In this document: positions 1-9,773 of the stretch, piece by piece
Layout of the letters: every line of letters begins with the position of its first letter
Numbering within the stretch: the stretch's first letter is position 1
NCBI GenBank assembly: GCA_944320465.1
Contig: CALUHO010000022.1
Span: 1 to 49,375 of the forward strand
Direction: 5' to 3'
DNA: 49,375 nt
Source of the DNA: an uncultured Bacteroidales bacterium
GTDB lineage: Bacteria; Bacteroidota; Bacteroidia; Bacteroidales; P3
Position numbers and translations under genes: made by a program
The notes under the pieces: model-generated
What the model was told of the DNA's origin: nothing
The model's input: the letters and a program-made list of their open reading frames with translations, nothing else
Database searches by the model: none

Positions 1-77
1 GCGGGCAAGATGCCCGAAAGCCTCACTTTCCCAATCAAAAACGGACTCGGCGTGTCTAATGACCGATTTGGGTTTAA
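1..77. repeat. Partial copy of a ~204-bp MITE-like repeat (right end)
   Basis: The right terminal inverted repeat is at 54-77 (gtctaatgaccgatttggg followed by tttaa). The preceding 50 bases match the right half of the full copies at 9168-9372 and 15647-15850. The left half lies outside the window. There is no coding capacity, so any movement would need a transposase supplied elsewhere. Confidence 0.8.
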
Positions 78-178
78 TTAGCCCGGGATATCTTCCTGTT
101 CAGCGTCTATACCCGGAATCGGGGGACAACATCCAGAGGACGATTGAAGCAGAACACCGCAAGACGATAAAAATTCGT

Positions 179-186
179 TACATTTG
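179..186 (+). promoter_or_regulatory. Possible -7 box for the ddl transcript
   Basis: TACATTTG matches the Bacteroidetes -7 consensus TAnnTTTG and lies about 113 bp before the ddl start. I see no convincing TTTG -33 box at the right distance, so this is tentative. Confidence 0.3.
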
Positions 187-298
187 CAATTTGGGACTAT
201 GGAATTGCCAGAGGAAGGAAACCGGATGAAGAGGCCTCCTCGTACTATCCACCAACATCCCGGCATCGTGAAAACGTTCCATCTCAAACAAAACCAAA

Positions 299-1276
299 AT
301 GGAAAAGAAAAACATCGCCTTGGTCTGCGGAGGATACTCCAAGGAAAGCGTCATCTCAATCATGGGCGCGGAATCGATTGAAAAGCATATCCCGACCGAC
401 CAATACCGGGTATTCAAAATCATCATCGAACCTAACCGCTGGTACTACAAAGCGCCCGACGGCAGTACCGAAGACATAGACAAGAACAATTTCAGCTTAG
501 CTGGAAGCGTCCACTTCGACTTGGCTTTCATCAATATCCACGGCAAGCCGGGCGAAAACGGGATGCTGCAAGGTTATTTCGACATGCTCCATATTCCCTA
601 TACCACCTGCGATGCCTGCACCTCGGCGGTCACCTTTCACAAGGATTTCTGCAAAAGCGTCTTGGCCCAATACGGCATCCGTGTGCCGCGATCCGTACGC
701 ATCTTCCGCCATGAGACCTACGATATCGATCAGATTGCGGAAAACATGGGATTCCCCTGTTTTGTAAAGCCTAATTCCGAAGGATCCAGTCTCGGTATCA
801 GCAAGGTGAAACGCAAGGAAGATTTGCGGGCTGCCATCGAGAACGCTTTTATAGAGGACAAGGAGGTCTTGATTGAGCATTTTGTCAAAGGAAAGGAATA
901 CTCCTGCGGCCTGATGCGCTTCAAAGGCGAAATCCTGGTATTCCCCTTGGCGGCCATTGTCCCCAAGAACGAATTCTTCGATTACGAAGCCAAGTACAAA
1001 GGTGCCTCAGAAGAAATTGTCCCGGCTCCTGTTTCGGAAAAGTTATCCCAAGAAATCAAGGATATTTCGACTCGTATTTACCAAATCCTGAACTGCAAAG
1101 GCGTTGTCCGCTGCGACTTCATCGTGGAAGACGGCACGGAAGATGTATATTTCCTTGAGGTGAACACCACCCCCGGGCAATCAGCCGAAAGCATCGTTCC
1201 CAAACAGGTGCGCTACATGGGATGGACGCTGGAGGAATTTTACCAGAACGTCATTACCGAAGCTTTGGATAGATAG
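299..1276 (+). CDS. ddl: D-alanine--D-alanine ligase
   Basis: ATP-grasp ligase joining two D-alanines for the peptidoglycan stem peptide; cytoplasmic. The 325 residues are the usual length for the family. Visible parts are the N-terminal domain with the HGKPGENG segment, the ATP-grasp lysine region FVKPNSEGSSLGISKV (near residues 158-173), and the C-terminal metal/substrate signature CDFIVEDG ... FLEVNTTPGQSAES. The start at 299 gives MEKKNIALVCGGYS, the expected first beta strand. It heads a plus-strand run with the small membrane protein and mutL, with a gap of about 130 bp before the next gene. No oddities seen. Confidence 0.95.
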   Translation: MEKKNIALVCGGYSKESVISIMGAESIEKHIPTDQYRVFKIIIEPNRWYYKAPDGSTEDIDKNNFSLAGSVHFDLAFINIHGKPGENGMLQGYFDMLHIPYTTCDACTSAVTFHKDFCKSVLAQYGIRVPRSVRIFRHETYDIDQIAENMGFPCFVKPNSEGSSLGISKVKRKEDLRAAIENAFIEDKEVLIEHFVKGKEYSCGLMRFKGEILVFPLAAIVPKNEFFDYEAKYKGASEEIVPAPVSEKLSQEIKDISTRIYQILNCKGVVRCDFIVEDGTEDVYFLEVNTTPGQSAESIVPKQVRYMGWTLEEFYQNVITEALDR

Positions 1277-1407
1277 CCTTTCGATTTCCTTGTCCGAACC
1301 AGATTCCACGGATGAACGGACAGTGGTGGATTTTCCGCAGAAGAATCAAATCAAAACACAGCGGCGCTTAACCTCTTTGGGTTCGCGCAACTATAATAAA
1401 GAAAGCC

Positions 1408-1680
1408 ATGGCTTTGCCTAATTTTTTCCCACAACAGACCAAACACCGTCAATTCAACGTAAAACCAAGATATTACGATCCGGAAAAGGAACGCATCGAG
1501 GAATTGAAAAAACGGTACGACCCTTCAGTATCCGAAGATGAAAAACTGGCGGCTGCCAAAGCACGCATCCACGAAAGTTTCCAACGCGACCCCAAGAAAG
1601 CCAAAGGTTCTCTGAGTACCAAAAGGCTTCTCATCTATCTGGCTGTTCTCGTATTGCTGCTCATCTGGATTTTAAGCTAA
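1408..1680 (+). CDS. Small conserved membrane protein, unknown function
   Basis: Ninety residues: a charged, probably cytoplasmic N-terminal part (KPRYYDPEKERIEELKKRYD) with helical, coiled-coil-like spacing, then one C-terminal transmembrane helix (about residues 72-89, LLIYLAVLVLLLIWILS) that ends the protein, i.e. a tail-anchored layout. I recall small proteins of this kind beginning MALP... next to mutL in other Bacteroidales, but their role is unknown. It ends 21 bp before mutL, so the two are probably co-transcribed. The gap after ddl (1277-1407) shows nothing clear. Confidence 0.8.
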   Translation: MALPNFFPQQTKHRQFNVKPRYYDPEKERIEELKKRYDPSVSEDEKLAAAKARIHESFQRDPKKAKGSLSTKRLLIYLAVLVLLLIWILS

Positions 1681-1701
1681 GTTGCAAAGGCTGAAGGGGA
1701 A

Positions 1702-3765
1702 ATGGATAACAACAGCATCATTAACATCTTACCGGAATTTGTCGCCAACCAGATTGCAGCCGGGGAAGTGGTGAACCGCCCGGCATCGGCAGTCAAGGAA
1801 CTGCTGGAAAATGCTGTGGATGCCGGGGCCACCGAGATTGAATTACATACGGTAGATGCCGGAAGAACACTGATACAGGTCATTGACAACGGTTGCGGAA
1901 TGAATGCCGAAGATGCTCAGCGGTGCTTCCTTCCTCACGCCACTTCCAAACTCAGCTCGGCCGATGACTTGCACCACATCCGCACAATGGGCTTCCGAGG
2001 CGAGGCTTTGGCATCGATTGCCGCCGTGGCGCAGGTAGAACTGCACACCCGCCAAAAAGACAGCGAATTAGGCACAAAAATCCTGATTGAAGGCGGCAAA
2101 GTACTTTCAGAGGAAGCTTTCGCCTGCCCGCCCGGTTCCTGCTTCATGGTCAAGAACCTTTATTTCAACACGCCGGCGCGAAGGCAGTTTCTCAAAAGCG
2201 AAGAGGTGGAATACCGCTACATCGAAGAGGAATTCAACCGAATCGCATTGGCGCATCCGGAAATCTGCTTTTCGTTCTATCGCAATAATCAGAAAATCTA
2301 CTTTTTGGAATCGGGCAATCTCAAGAAGCGCATTGTCCAGCTAATGGGGAAAGCCTTCGAAAGCCGGATTCTGAAGGTTTCCGAATTCCTGCCGGATATC
2401 CAGCTGAGCGGCTATATCTGTTCACCTGAATATTCAGTCAAAGGCCGAAGCAAGCAGTACCTGTTTGTCAACCGCCGCCATGTGCGCCATGCGGGCTTAT
2501 CCAATGCCGTGGAAAAAGCATACATAGGATTGCTCCCTGACGGCAAGAACCCGGCTTTCTTCCTGTTTCTGGAGATACCTCCTGAAAACATCGATGTCAA
2601 CATTCATCCTACCAAGACGGAAATCCGGTTCAAAGACGAAAAACTGTTATACGGGCTAATGCTTTCAGCCATTAAACACGCATTGGGAATCAACCAGATG
2701 CGTGACACTTTAGACTTTGAATCCTCCCAAGCCCTCCCCTACTCATACCGGCCTAAAGGATACGTGCCGCCCGTACCTAAGGTCAGCTTGCATGATGGCT
2801 ATAACCCTTTTGAGAACAAGACTTTTCCTAAATCCAAGGAAATAAATGAGACCGGGAGGTCAAGTCATGCCAGCTTGAATCAGAACTGTTCCTTGCCGAA
2901 TGATTCCGGAGCCAGAACAACCATGCACGCTGCCGGATTTCCGGTCTCGAAACAAAACGAAGCTTACCGTCAGGCTTACGCGGAAAACTTTGCGCTAATG
3001 CAGGAAAATATGCAGAATCGGCCTGAACCGGACCAACTCTGCATTGACTGCTTTAAAGAGAATGAAGCCGAATTGGAAAAAGCGCTCCAGGAAGCGGATG
3101 ACACGGCGAGTCCCAACAACACGGACAAGGTTGGAATGAGCATCACAAACAACTCATCCTTGCCTGAAAACCAAAGCGATTCCTCGACCGAGGAACCCGA
3201 ACGAATTCGTATTTTCCAGATATTCAACAGCTACATTGTAACTCCCTTGCGGTCGGGCATCGCTATCATAGACCAAGAAGCCGCTTCGGAAAGAGTAATA
3301 TACAACGATTTTTCAGCGCACAAAGAGGGGACTGCACCCTCGCAAAGCACGCTTTTCCCGCAAACGATTGAACTTTCGGCGGCTGACAGCGAACTGTTGC
3401 AAGAGATGAGGAACGACTTAAACGCCTTGGGATGGAGCATCGAATGGCTCGGCGGACATTCGTTCATGGTCAATGCGATGCCTGTCGGAGTGCAGGAAAG
3501 CCGGGTACAGGAATTGCTGGAAAACCTGATGATTTCCTATACGCAGCAATTGCTCCATGCAAAAGGCGGACGATGGGAGAATATCGCCGTTGCTTTAGCT
3601 CGGCAATTAGCGGTGAAACGAGGCACACCTCTATCCGAAAAGGAAATTTGCTACTTGGCTTCCCGGCTGTTTTCCGGAATTCAGCCAGAGTTTTCTCCTT
3701 CGGGGAAAAAGGTGTTTAGAATATTATCCGAAAAAGAACTGGATAGCCTTTTCGGAACCGCTTGA
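1702..3765 (+). CDS. mutL: DNA mismatch repair protein MutL
   Basis: Links mismatch recognition by MutS to downstream repair. The 687 residues contain the GHKL ATPase domain (NQIAAGEVVNRPASAVKEL, DNGCGM, HATSKL, GFRGEALASI), a transducer domain to about residue 330, a long polar linker (about 350-500) and the C-terminal dimerisation domain. The MutL endonuclease motif DQHA(X)2E(X)4E appears only as DQEAASERVIYN (about residue 524), and no CPHGRP-like metal motif is visible, so nicking activity is doubtful. The start at 1702 is supported by the NSIINILPEFVANQIAAGEV beginning typical of the family. Confidence 0.95.
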   Translation: MDNNSIINILPEFVANQIAAGEVVNRPASAVKELLENAVDAGATEIELHTVDAGRTLIQVIDNGCGMNAEDAQRCFLPHATSKLSSADDLHHIRTMGFRGEALASIAAVAQVELHTRQKDSELGTKILIEGGKVLSEEAFACPPGSCFMVKNLYFNTPARRQFLKSEEVEYRYIEEEFNRIALAHPEICFSFYRNNQKIYFLESGNLKKRIVQLMGKAFESRILKVSEFLPDIQLSGYICSPEYSVKGRSKQYLFVNRRHVRHAGLSNAVEKAYIGLLPDGKNPAFFLFLEIPPENIDVNIHPTKTEIRFKDEKLLYGLMLSAIKHALGINQMRDTLDFESSQALPYSYRPKGYVPPVPKVSLHDGYNPFENKTFPKSKEINETGRSSHASLNQNCSLPNDSGARTTMHAAGFPVSKQNEAYRQAYAENFALMQENMQNRPEPDQLCIDCFKENEAELEKALQEADDTASPNNTDKVGMSITNNSSLPENQSDSSTEEPERIRIFQIFNSYIVTPLRSGIAIIDQEAASERVIYNDFSAHKEGTAPSQSTLFPQTIELSAADSELLQEMRNDLNALGWSIEWLGGHSFMVNAMPVGVQESRVQELLENLMISYTQQLLHAKGGRWENIAVALARQLAVKRGTPLSEKEICYLASRLFSGIQPEFSPSGKKVFRILSEKELDSLFGTA

Positions 3766-3922
3766 ATTGCAGCATACAACAGAATTGAAAAAGATGGAAG
3801 GAAAGCCACTATTGCAACAATCTCTTGCAATAATGCCAACAAACAGAATGAAAGCCATAATTCACAATCAAGCCGAAATTAAATCCATTGGATTACACAC
3901 TTTAACTGAAAAAAATTAAAAA

Positions 3923-4606
3923 ATGTACCAACAACAAAGCGACAACTACACCATCCGAGGATTCAGCTTTTTGCCTCCAGTGGTAAAGAATCTTCTGATT
4001 CTCAACGTGCTGTTTTTCTTAGCCGATGTCAGCCTGAGGACGCGGGGCATCGATCTGACCCAGTGGTTGGGGTTGCACTACATCACGGCACAGGACTTTT
4101 ATCCTTGGCAGTTCATCACCTATATGTTCATGCACGGCAATTTCTCGCACCTGTTTTTCAACATGTTCGCGCTATGGATGTTCGGGTACGCCTTGGAAAA
4201 CTACTGGGGGAGCAAGCGTTTCCTTGTCTATTATCTGATTACAGGTGTTGGAGCCGCCCTGATTCAAACAGGGGTCTTGGCACTGGAAATCAGAGGAATG
4301 ACTCAAGGATTACCTCCATTTGCCGCCCAGCATTATATCAACCAGATAGTCACCGTGGGAGCTTCGGGGGCCGTTTACGGCATCCTGCTGGCTTTCGGGA
4401 TGTGTTTCCCTAACGTGCCTATCTTCCTGTATTTCTTTTTCCCCATCAAGGCCAAATGGTTCGTGATCATTTACGGGGTCATCGAGCTTTTCGCCGGCAT
4501 CGGGGGGACGGCCGATGGCGTAGCGCATTTCGCCCACCTTGGGGGGATGATTTTCGGATTGCTGCTGATACTGTATTGGAGGAAGCACGGGTCAAGGATT
4601 AGATGA
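3923..4606 (+). CDS. Rhomboid family intramembrane serine protease
   Basis: Integral inner-membrane protein of 227 residues with about six transmembrane segments. Rhomboid signatures: the loop HGNFSHLFFNMFALWMFG, the catalytic serine in GASGAVYG (about residues 152-159) and the catalytic histidine in AHFAHLGGM (about residues 203-211). Rhomboids cleave transmembrane helices of partner proteins; the substrate here is unknown. It lies 157 bp after mutL, with an AT-rich leader and no clear ribosome-binding site, which is common in this phylum. A strong hairpin begins inside its stop codon. Confidence 0.92.
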   Translation: MYQQQSDNYTIRGFSFLPPVVKNLLILNVLFFLADVSLRTRGIDLTQWLGLHYITAQDFYPWQFITYMFMHGNFSHLFFNMFALWMFGYALENYWGSKRFLVYYLITGVGAALIQTGVLALEIRGMTQGLPPFAAQHYINQIVTVGASGAVYGILLAFGMCFPNVPIFLYFFFPIKAKWFVIIYGVIELFAGIGGTADGVAHFAHLGGMIFGLLLILYWRKHGSRIR

Positions 4607-4634
4607 TACTTTTCTTTTGAAAAAGAAAAGTATC
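4605..4634 (+). terminator. Long hairpin after the rhomboid gene
   Basis: Perfect 14-bp inverted repeat: gatacttttctttt (4605-4618) and aaaagaaaagtatc (4621-4634) with a 2-base loop. It starts in the last bases of the stop codon. The stem is AT-rich and no clean T-run follows, so it may be a processing or termination hairpin. Confidence 0.6.
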
Positions 4635-5040
4635 CAAAAGAAAACTTTACGCCCCGCAAAAAAGGCTGCCGGAAACGGTTTTTCCGGCTAAAGGGCAAGA
4701 ACTCGCTCCGGCTTCGCCTGCGCTCAAACAGCTTGCCCTTTTTAACGCCTCCAAACCGTTCCGGACTTTCCGCCTTTTTTGCGAAGGGCGGCTATCCCGC
4801 AAGACAGCGAAACTGTTTTCCGCTCAAAAGCCCTCGTCCGTTTGACGCCCTTTTTTGTAGAGCAGAGGCTGCGCCGCCAAAGCATATACTGTCCAATTCC
4901 CACCCTTTGTGAAGTTCCGGACTTTCCGTCTTTTTTGCGAAGGGCGGCTGCCTTGCAACTTTGCGAAGGGCAGGCATCCCGCAAGGCAAAGAGAAAGGTG
5001 TGTAACCCAATTTTAAAGCTCGTCAAACTAAAAAATTTAC
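4635..5040. repeat. Gene-free spacer with an internal 36-bp direct repeat
   Basis: About 400 bp between the rhomboid gene and gcvP without a credible gene. A 36-bp segment (beginning gttccggactttccg and ending gcgaagggcggct) occurs at 4758-4793 and again at 4914-4949 with one mismatch. A fragment resembling its end (gcgaagggca) recurs near 4964. The ORFs that can be drawn on either strand here are low-complexity readings of these repeats. Confidence 0.6.
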
Positions 5041-5109
5041 TAAATTCGCGGCGGCTTCCCGATATCGGGTCGTACGATATATAAAACAGCTAATCAAACA
5101 AAAAACGAT

Positions 5110-7977
5110 ATGATAACAAACAACTTCGCCCGTCGTCACAACGGGCCGAACCCCGAGCAGACGCAGAAGATGCTCGAAACCATCGGGGTCAAAAGCATGG
5201 ACGAACTGATCGAAAAGACCGTCCCGGCAGCCATCCGCCTTCCCAAACCGATGGATCTGCCCGAAGCGATGAACGAATACCAATACCTGAACCATCTTCA
5301 CGAACTGGCTTCCAAGAACCAGGTTTTCCGTTCCTATATCGGGATGGGCTACTACAACTGCATCACCCCGGCCGTGATTACCCGCAACATCCTTGAAAAC
5401 CCGGGATGGTACACCTCTTACACCCCGTACCAGGCTGAAATTTCCCAAGGCCGTCTGGAAGCCCTGCTGAACTACCAGACCATGGTGGCCGACATGACCG
5501 GGCTTCCCTTGGCCAACGCCTCCCTTTTGGACGAAGGCACGGCCGCTGCCGAAGCCATGATCATGTTCTACCACAGCCGCAGCCGCGACAAGGTGAAAGC
5601 CAACGCCAATGTATGCTTTGTGGACGAACGCCTGTTCCCGCAGACCATCAGCGTGCTCAAGACCCGCGCCCACCTGCTCGGCTTCGAGCTGGAATTCGGC
5701 AAGATGGAAGAATACAAGTTCCGCCCCGAAGTGTTCGGCGCCATTATCCAGCAGGTGGACCGCAACGGCCAGGTTCATGAAACCAAGAGCGTTATCGATG
5801 CCGCCCACGAATCCGGCGTATTGGTGGCCGTGGCCTGCGACCTGATGGCTCTTGCCGTTCTCCGCGCGCCAGGCAAAGACGGCGCGGACTGCGCTTTCGG
5901 GAACAGCCAGCGTTTCGGACTGCCATTAGGCTTCGGAGGTCCTTCGGCCGGTTTCTTCGCCTGCACCAACGATTTCAAACGCATGATTCCGGGCCGTATC
6001 ATCGGCATCACGATTGACGCCCAAGGCAACAAAGCCTTGCGTCTGGCCTTGCAGACCCGCGAACAGCACATCAAACGCGACAAAGCCACTTCCAATATTT
6101 GTACCGCTCAGGCTTTGATGGCCGTCATGTCGGGCATGTACGCTGTTTACCACGGACAGGATGGCATCCGCGAAATCGCGCTCGACATCCACGCCATGGC
6201 CAAGCGTCTGGCCAAGCGGGGCGTGGAATACGGCTTCAGGCAACTCAACACTGTATTCTTCGACACCGTATACTTCCATAGCCCGGTTTCGATCGAAAAG
6301 ATCCGCGAAATCGCCCTGGCGCACCGCATGAACTTCAACTATCTCGACGACCGCACTTTCACCATCAGCTTGGACGAAACCACTTCGCTGGACGATGTGC
6401 GCGAAATCATCGGCGTGCTGGCCGAAGCGGTAGGCCAAAAGCATGTATGCGAAGGCGGCAAATGCTGCCACGGCCACTGCAAGCATGAAATCCTGGAAGA
6501 CATTCCCGAAAACCTGCGCCGAATCACCCCGTACCTGACTCATCCGGTGTTCAATACATACCACAGCGAAACCGAGATGATGCGTTATATCAAGAAACTG
6601 GAAGTAAAGGACTTGGCTTTGAACCGCGCCATGATTCCCCTGGGTTCCTGCACGATGAAGCTGAACGCGGCGGCAGAAATGATGTGCCTGAGCTTGCCGG
6701 AAATGGCAGGCATCCATCCTTTCGTTCCGGCCGAACAGGCGCAAGGATACCACGAATTGATTGACCGTCTGGAAAAAGACCTCTGCGAAATCACCGGTTT
6801 CTATAAGGCCAGCTTCCAGCCCAACTCGGGTGCTGCCGGCGAATACACCGGTTTGTCGGTCATCCGCGCTTACCAGGAAGCCCAAGGCGAAAGCCACCGC
6901 AACATCTGCTTGATTCCGGCTTCGGCCCATGGCACCAATCCGGCTTCGGCCGCAATGGCAGGGCTCAAAGTGGTGGTCGTGGCTTCCACGCCGGAAGGCG
7001 AAATCGATGTCAACGACCTCAAGGCCAAAGTGGAACAATACGGCAACGAGATTTCCTGCCTGATGATTACCTATCCTTCCACCCACGGGGTATTCGAAGA
7101 AGCGGTACTGGAAATCATCAAGACCGTCCACAGCTGCGGCGCGCAGGTCTATATGGACGGGGCTAACATGAATGCTCAAGTCGGCCTGACCTCGCCGGGT
7201 TACATGGGAGCCGATGTATGCCACTTGAACCTGCACAAGACGTTCGCGATGCCTCACGGTGGCGGCGGTCCCGGCGTCGGTCCTATCTGCGTGGCCAAGC
7301 ATCTGGCTGCTTACCTGCCCGACCATTGCATGATCCCTGTAAGCCATACCGGCCGTCCAGCAGTTTCGTCCTCGCCTTACGGCAGCGCGTTCATCCTGCC
7401 CATCACCTACGGTTACATCCGCATGTTGGGGGCTGAAGGTCTCAAGTCGGCTACCGAATATGCCATCCTGAACGCCAACTACCTGCGTGCCCGATTGAAA
7501 GACTACTACAAGATTTTCTACACTGGCAAGCAGGGCATGAACGCCCATGAAATGATTCTGGACTGCAACCAGTTCCTGATGAGCGCCAACATCCAGGTGG
7601 GCGACATTGCCAAGCGTCTGATGGACTACGGCTTCCACGCTCCTACCGTGGCATTCCCGGTTCACGGCACTTTGATGGTGGAACCGACCGAAAGCGAACC
7701 TTTGGCCGAATTGGATCGTCTGGTGGATGCTTTCATTGCCATCCGCAAGGAAATCGCTGAAATCGAGGAAGGCAAGGCTGACCGCGAAAACAATGTGGTC
7801 AAGAATGCGCCGCACACGCAATACATGGTTTGCGCCGACGAATGGAAGTTCCCTTACACTCGTCAGCAGGCTGCGTTCCCGCTGCCGCACGAAGACAAGT
7901 ACTGGCCGGCTTGCGCCAAGGTGGATGATGCCTACGGCGACCGCAACCTGCAGTGTACTTGGCCGGAAGCGGAATAA
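5110..7977 (+). CDS. gcvP: Glycine dehydrogenase (decarboxylating), P-protein
   Basis: PLP enzyme of the glycine cleavage system: decarboxylates glycine and passes the aminomethyl group to lipoylated H-protein. The 955 residues are the one-chain form (fused N and C halves). The PLP lysine is K710 in NLHKTFAMPHGGGGPG; other marks are the N-terminal RRHNGP start, SHGT-like AHGTNPASAAMAG and the closing PYTRQQAAFPLP segment. A short Cys/His run, CEGGKCCHGHCKHE (near residues 448-461), sits between the two halves. It is followed by about 280 bp (7978-8256) in which I see nothing. Genes for GcvT and GcvH are not in the window. Confidence 0.97.
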   Translation: MITNNFARRHNGPNPEQTQKMLETIGVKSMDELIEKTVPAAIRLPKPMDLPEAMNEYQYLNHLHELASKNQVFRSYIGMGYYNCITPAVITRNILENPGWYTSYTPYQAEISQGRLEALLNYQTMVADMTGLPLANASLLDEGTAAAEAMIMFYHSRSRDKVKANANVCFVDERLFPQTISVLKTRAHLLGFELEFGKMEEYKFRPEVFGAIIQQVDRNGQVHETKSVIDAAHESGVLVAVACDLMALAVLRAPGKDGADCAFGNSQRFGLPLGFGGPSAGFFACTNDFKRMIPGRIIGITIDAQGNKALRLALQTREQHIKRDKATSNICTAQALMAVMSGMYAVYHGQDGIREIALDIHAMAKRLAKRGVEYGFRQLNTVFFDTVYFHSPVSIEKIREIALAHRMNFNYLDDRTFTISLDETTSLDDVREIIGVLAEAVGQKHVCEGGKCCHGHCKHEILEDIPENLRRITPYLTHPVFNTYHSETEMMRYIKKLEVKDLALNRAMIPLGSCTMKLNAAAEMMCLSLPEMAGIHPFVPAEQAQGYHELIDRLEKDLCEITGFYKASFQPNSGAAGEYTGLSVIRAYQEAQGESHRNICLIPASAHGTNPASAAMAGLKVVVVASTPEGEIDVNDLKAKVEQYGNEISCLMITYPSTHGVFEEAVLEIIKTVHSCGAQVYMDGANMNAQVGLTSPGYMGADVCHLNLHKTFAMPHGGGGPGVGPICVAKHLAAYLPDHCMIPVSHTGRPAVSSSPYGSAFILPITYGYIRMLGAEGLKSATEYAILNANYLRARLKDYYKIFYTGKQGMNAHEMILDCNQFLMSANIQVGDIAKRLMDYGFHAPTVAFPVHGTLMVEPTESEPLAELDRLVDAFIAIRKEIAEIEEGKADRENNVVKNAPHTQYMVCADEWKFPYTRQQAAFPLPHEDKYWPACAKVDDAYGDRNLQCTWPEAE

Positions 7978-8256
7978 GGAACTGGCCATCAGTTCGTCTG
8001 AGACAACGATGCCGATGCGGCCGAGGAACAACTGAGGTTGGGGAAACTGCGGCCGGGACAGCGGATTTAGGTCTATGCTACGGACTCGGGGTCCCGCCGG
8101 AGCATTGTAGGCGGCCGCGTTGGCATCTTAAAAACAAGAAAGGAAGCTCGGTTTCAATTTTTGATTTTCCTCCTGATGGAGCAGTTCACGCATCTCACCT
8201 TGCTACCGCTTCATTGGGCTTAGATTTAGGATAACCGACAAAACCGGCCATCGGCA

Positions 8257-8928
8257 TCAGCGGGCGACCCTGCGGCCGAAGTCCATCGTGCAGCAAGTCC
8301 TCCATTGGGGATGTTCGCCACAGCCTATGCCCACCACGTTGAAATCGGGCGAAAGCAGGTTCTTGCGGTGTCCTCGGGAGGGAACACCGTCATCGATAAC
8401 CAACTGCAAGACCACGTCCTGCGCCGTATTCTCGAAACCGGCCGCCAAGTTCTCGCCCCAGACCGTCCCGTCAAAACTGAATTGCTGGATACGGTCGGAA
8501 AAAGAAGTCCCATCGCTGCTGTTATGGCTGAACGTACCGCTGCGAGCCATATCCTGAGTATGGGCATGCGCCGCCTTAATCAGAATCTCGTCCGGATAGA
8601 GTATTGGCAATGGCTTCGTCTTCTTCAAAACGGAAATACATTCCTTGACCGCCTTCACGCCTTCCTGGGTCCGCATCCACAGCCCCGGAGAAAGCTCGTA
8701 TTCCATATCGCTTTCGGAAAAACGTTCCAAGAAAGGCTGGACCACTTCCTGCACATACCGTTTCGGATTCGACCGCAATTTATTGATTTCAAACACCACA
8801 TCTCGCTCCATCTGGCTCATCGAAGCCGTTGCCGCCGCCGTGTTCAGGCTGTCCGGCCAAGCCTCTTGCGTCGAACCGGCCATCATACCAGCAAATACCA
8901 AACTCATAATCAAGAAAAACCGTTTCAT
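8257..8928 (-). CDS. Secreted CAP/SCP-domain protein
   Basis: 223 residues with an N-terminal signal peptide (MKRFFLIMSLVFAGMMAGS, cut near residue 20). The CAP fold is marked by the helix ERDVVFEINKLRSNP, the His of LIKAAHAHTQDMA, SGTFSHNSSDGTSFSDRI, WGENLAAGF and SRGHRKNLLSPDFNVVGIG. Bacterial CAP proteins are secreted or periplasmic; their activity is generally unknown. It is transcribed toward gcvP (convergent) and stands alone. A probable -7 box lies about 120 bp upstream. Confidence 0.88.
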   Translation of the reverse strand: MKRFFLIMSLVFAGMMAGSTQEAWPDSLNTAAATASMSQMERDVVFEINKLRSNPKRYVQEVVQPFLERFSESDMEYELSPGLWMRTQEGVKAVKECISVLKKTKPLPILYPDEILIKAAHAHTQDMARSGTFSHNSSDGTSFSDRIQQFSFDGTVWGENLAAGFENTAQDVVLQLVIDDGVPSRGHRKNLLSPDFNVVGIGCGEHPQWRTCCTMDFGRRVAR

Positions 8929-9046
8929 ATCTCAAACATTTTGTCCATTGAATCCCATCAAGTCCTAAGCCATCATTTAGCATCAAATTATCATCCGGCA
9001 TCGCCTACGGAAAAACGCACAAGCCGTAATTCACGGAACCTAATTT

Positions 9047-9054
9047 CAAAGATA
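9047..9054 (-). promoter_or_regulatory. Possible -7 box for the CAP gene
   Basis: On the minus strand the bases read TATCTTTG, an exact TAnnTTTG match. The -33 region (TTCG about 21 bp upstream) is imperfect. A transcript from here would have a leader of about 110 nt. Confidence 0.4.
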
Positions 9055-9167
9055 CGACAAGATTTCGAGTAACTTCGAATAAGGCCAAGACGAATCCTCT
9101 CCAAACCTCCTTATCTTGATACTATTCAATCCAGAACAAAATGAAACACCCTGAATTCCCATATTTC

Positions 9168-9372
9168 GTTAACCCCAAATCGGTCATTAGACTTTGGGGA
9201 GATTGCCCGCTTGTGTCATGCAGCATGCTTCTCGCCTAGCCGAAGGCGTAGCGGGCTACGTCGAGGCGTAGCGAGAATCAGGATGCGGACAGAGGCGGGC
9301 AAGATGCCCGAAAGCCTCATTTTCCTAACCGAAAACAGCCCCGGCGTGTCTAATGACCGATTTGGGTTAACC
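9168..9372. repeat. Full copy of the ~204-bp MITE-like repeat
   Basis: Terminal inverted repeats at 9168-9192 and 9349-9372 (gtctaatgaccgatttggg on the right; the left end has one extra C). The interior matches the copy at 15647-15850, including the palindrome-rich core around ctcgcctagccgaaggcg. No ORF of note. Both ends carry TTAA at the boundary. The spacer 8929-9524 otherwise holds only the putative CAP promoter. Confidence 0.85.
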
Positions 9373-9524
9373 TTGCAAAAACGCTCACGCAACATGAGGC
9401 CCGAAGAAAAAAATAAGACAATTGCCACGAGTCTTTATCTCTTTTAGCTTGTTTCTAAAATATGTCAAACCCACCATTCAGTATTTTCCGGCACTGATCA
9501 AGCCCTTCAAACCTTAAAAAAATC

Positions 9525-9773
9525 ATGAAATCCGAAGAACGGCAGTTTTCAATTGAAAGCCTTTGCGAAGACATGGTTTCCATGATAATGGATAAATACG
9601 GCCTGTCCGACAAAGCTGCCATAAAAAAATCATATACATCGTCCACATTTTCAAAACTTGAAGCCCCTGAAACCGGATTATATTACCAAAGTCCGGTTTA
9701 TCTCTTCGACATGCTCAAAGAAGAGTTCGATGCCGACATAGCCGATTCCTCAAAAGAATCCCTCAAATCTTGA
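9525..9773 (+). CDS. Small hypothetical protein, 82 residues
   Basis: Acidic, helical, soluble protein. The stretch KLEAPETGLYYQSPVYLFDM with a following KEEFDADI resembles small proteins that I associate with mobile or toxin-antitoxin-like neighbourhoods, but I cannot assign a family with confidence. It is preceded by the repeat at 9168-9372 and overlaps the 3' end of the convergent oxyR-like gene by 11 bp. No signal peptide or membrane segment is visible. Confidence 0.6.
   Translation: MKSEERQFSIESLCEDMVSMIMDKYGLSDKAAIKKSYTSSTFSKLEAPETGLYYQSPVYLFDMLKEEFDADIADSSKESLKS

Noticed and set aside
5926..8031. 701-codon open frame opposite gcvP
   Set aside because: Mirror of a strongly biased gene; composition (His, Gln, Val, Phe) is not that of a real protein.
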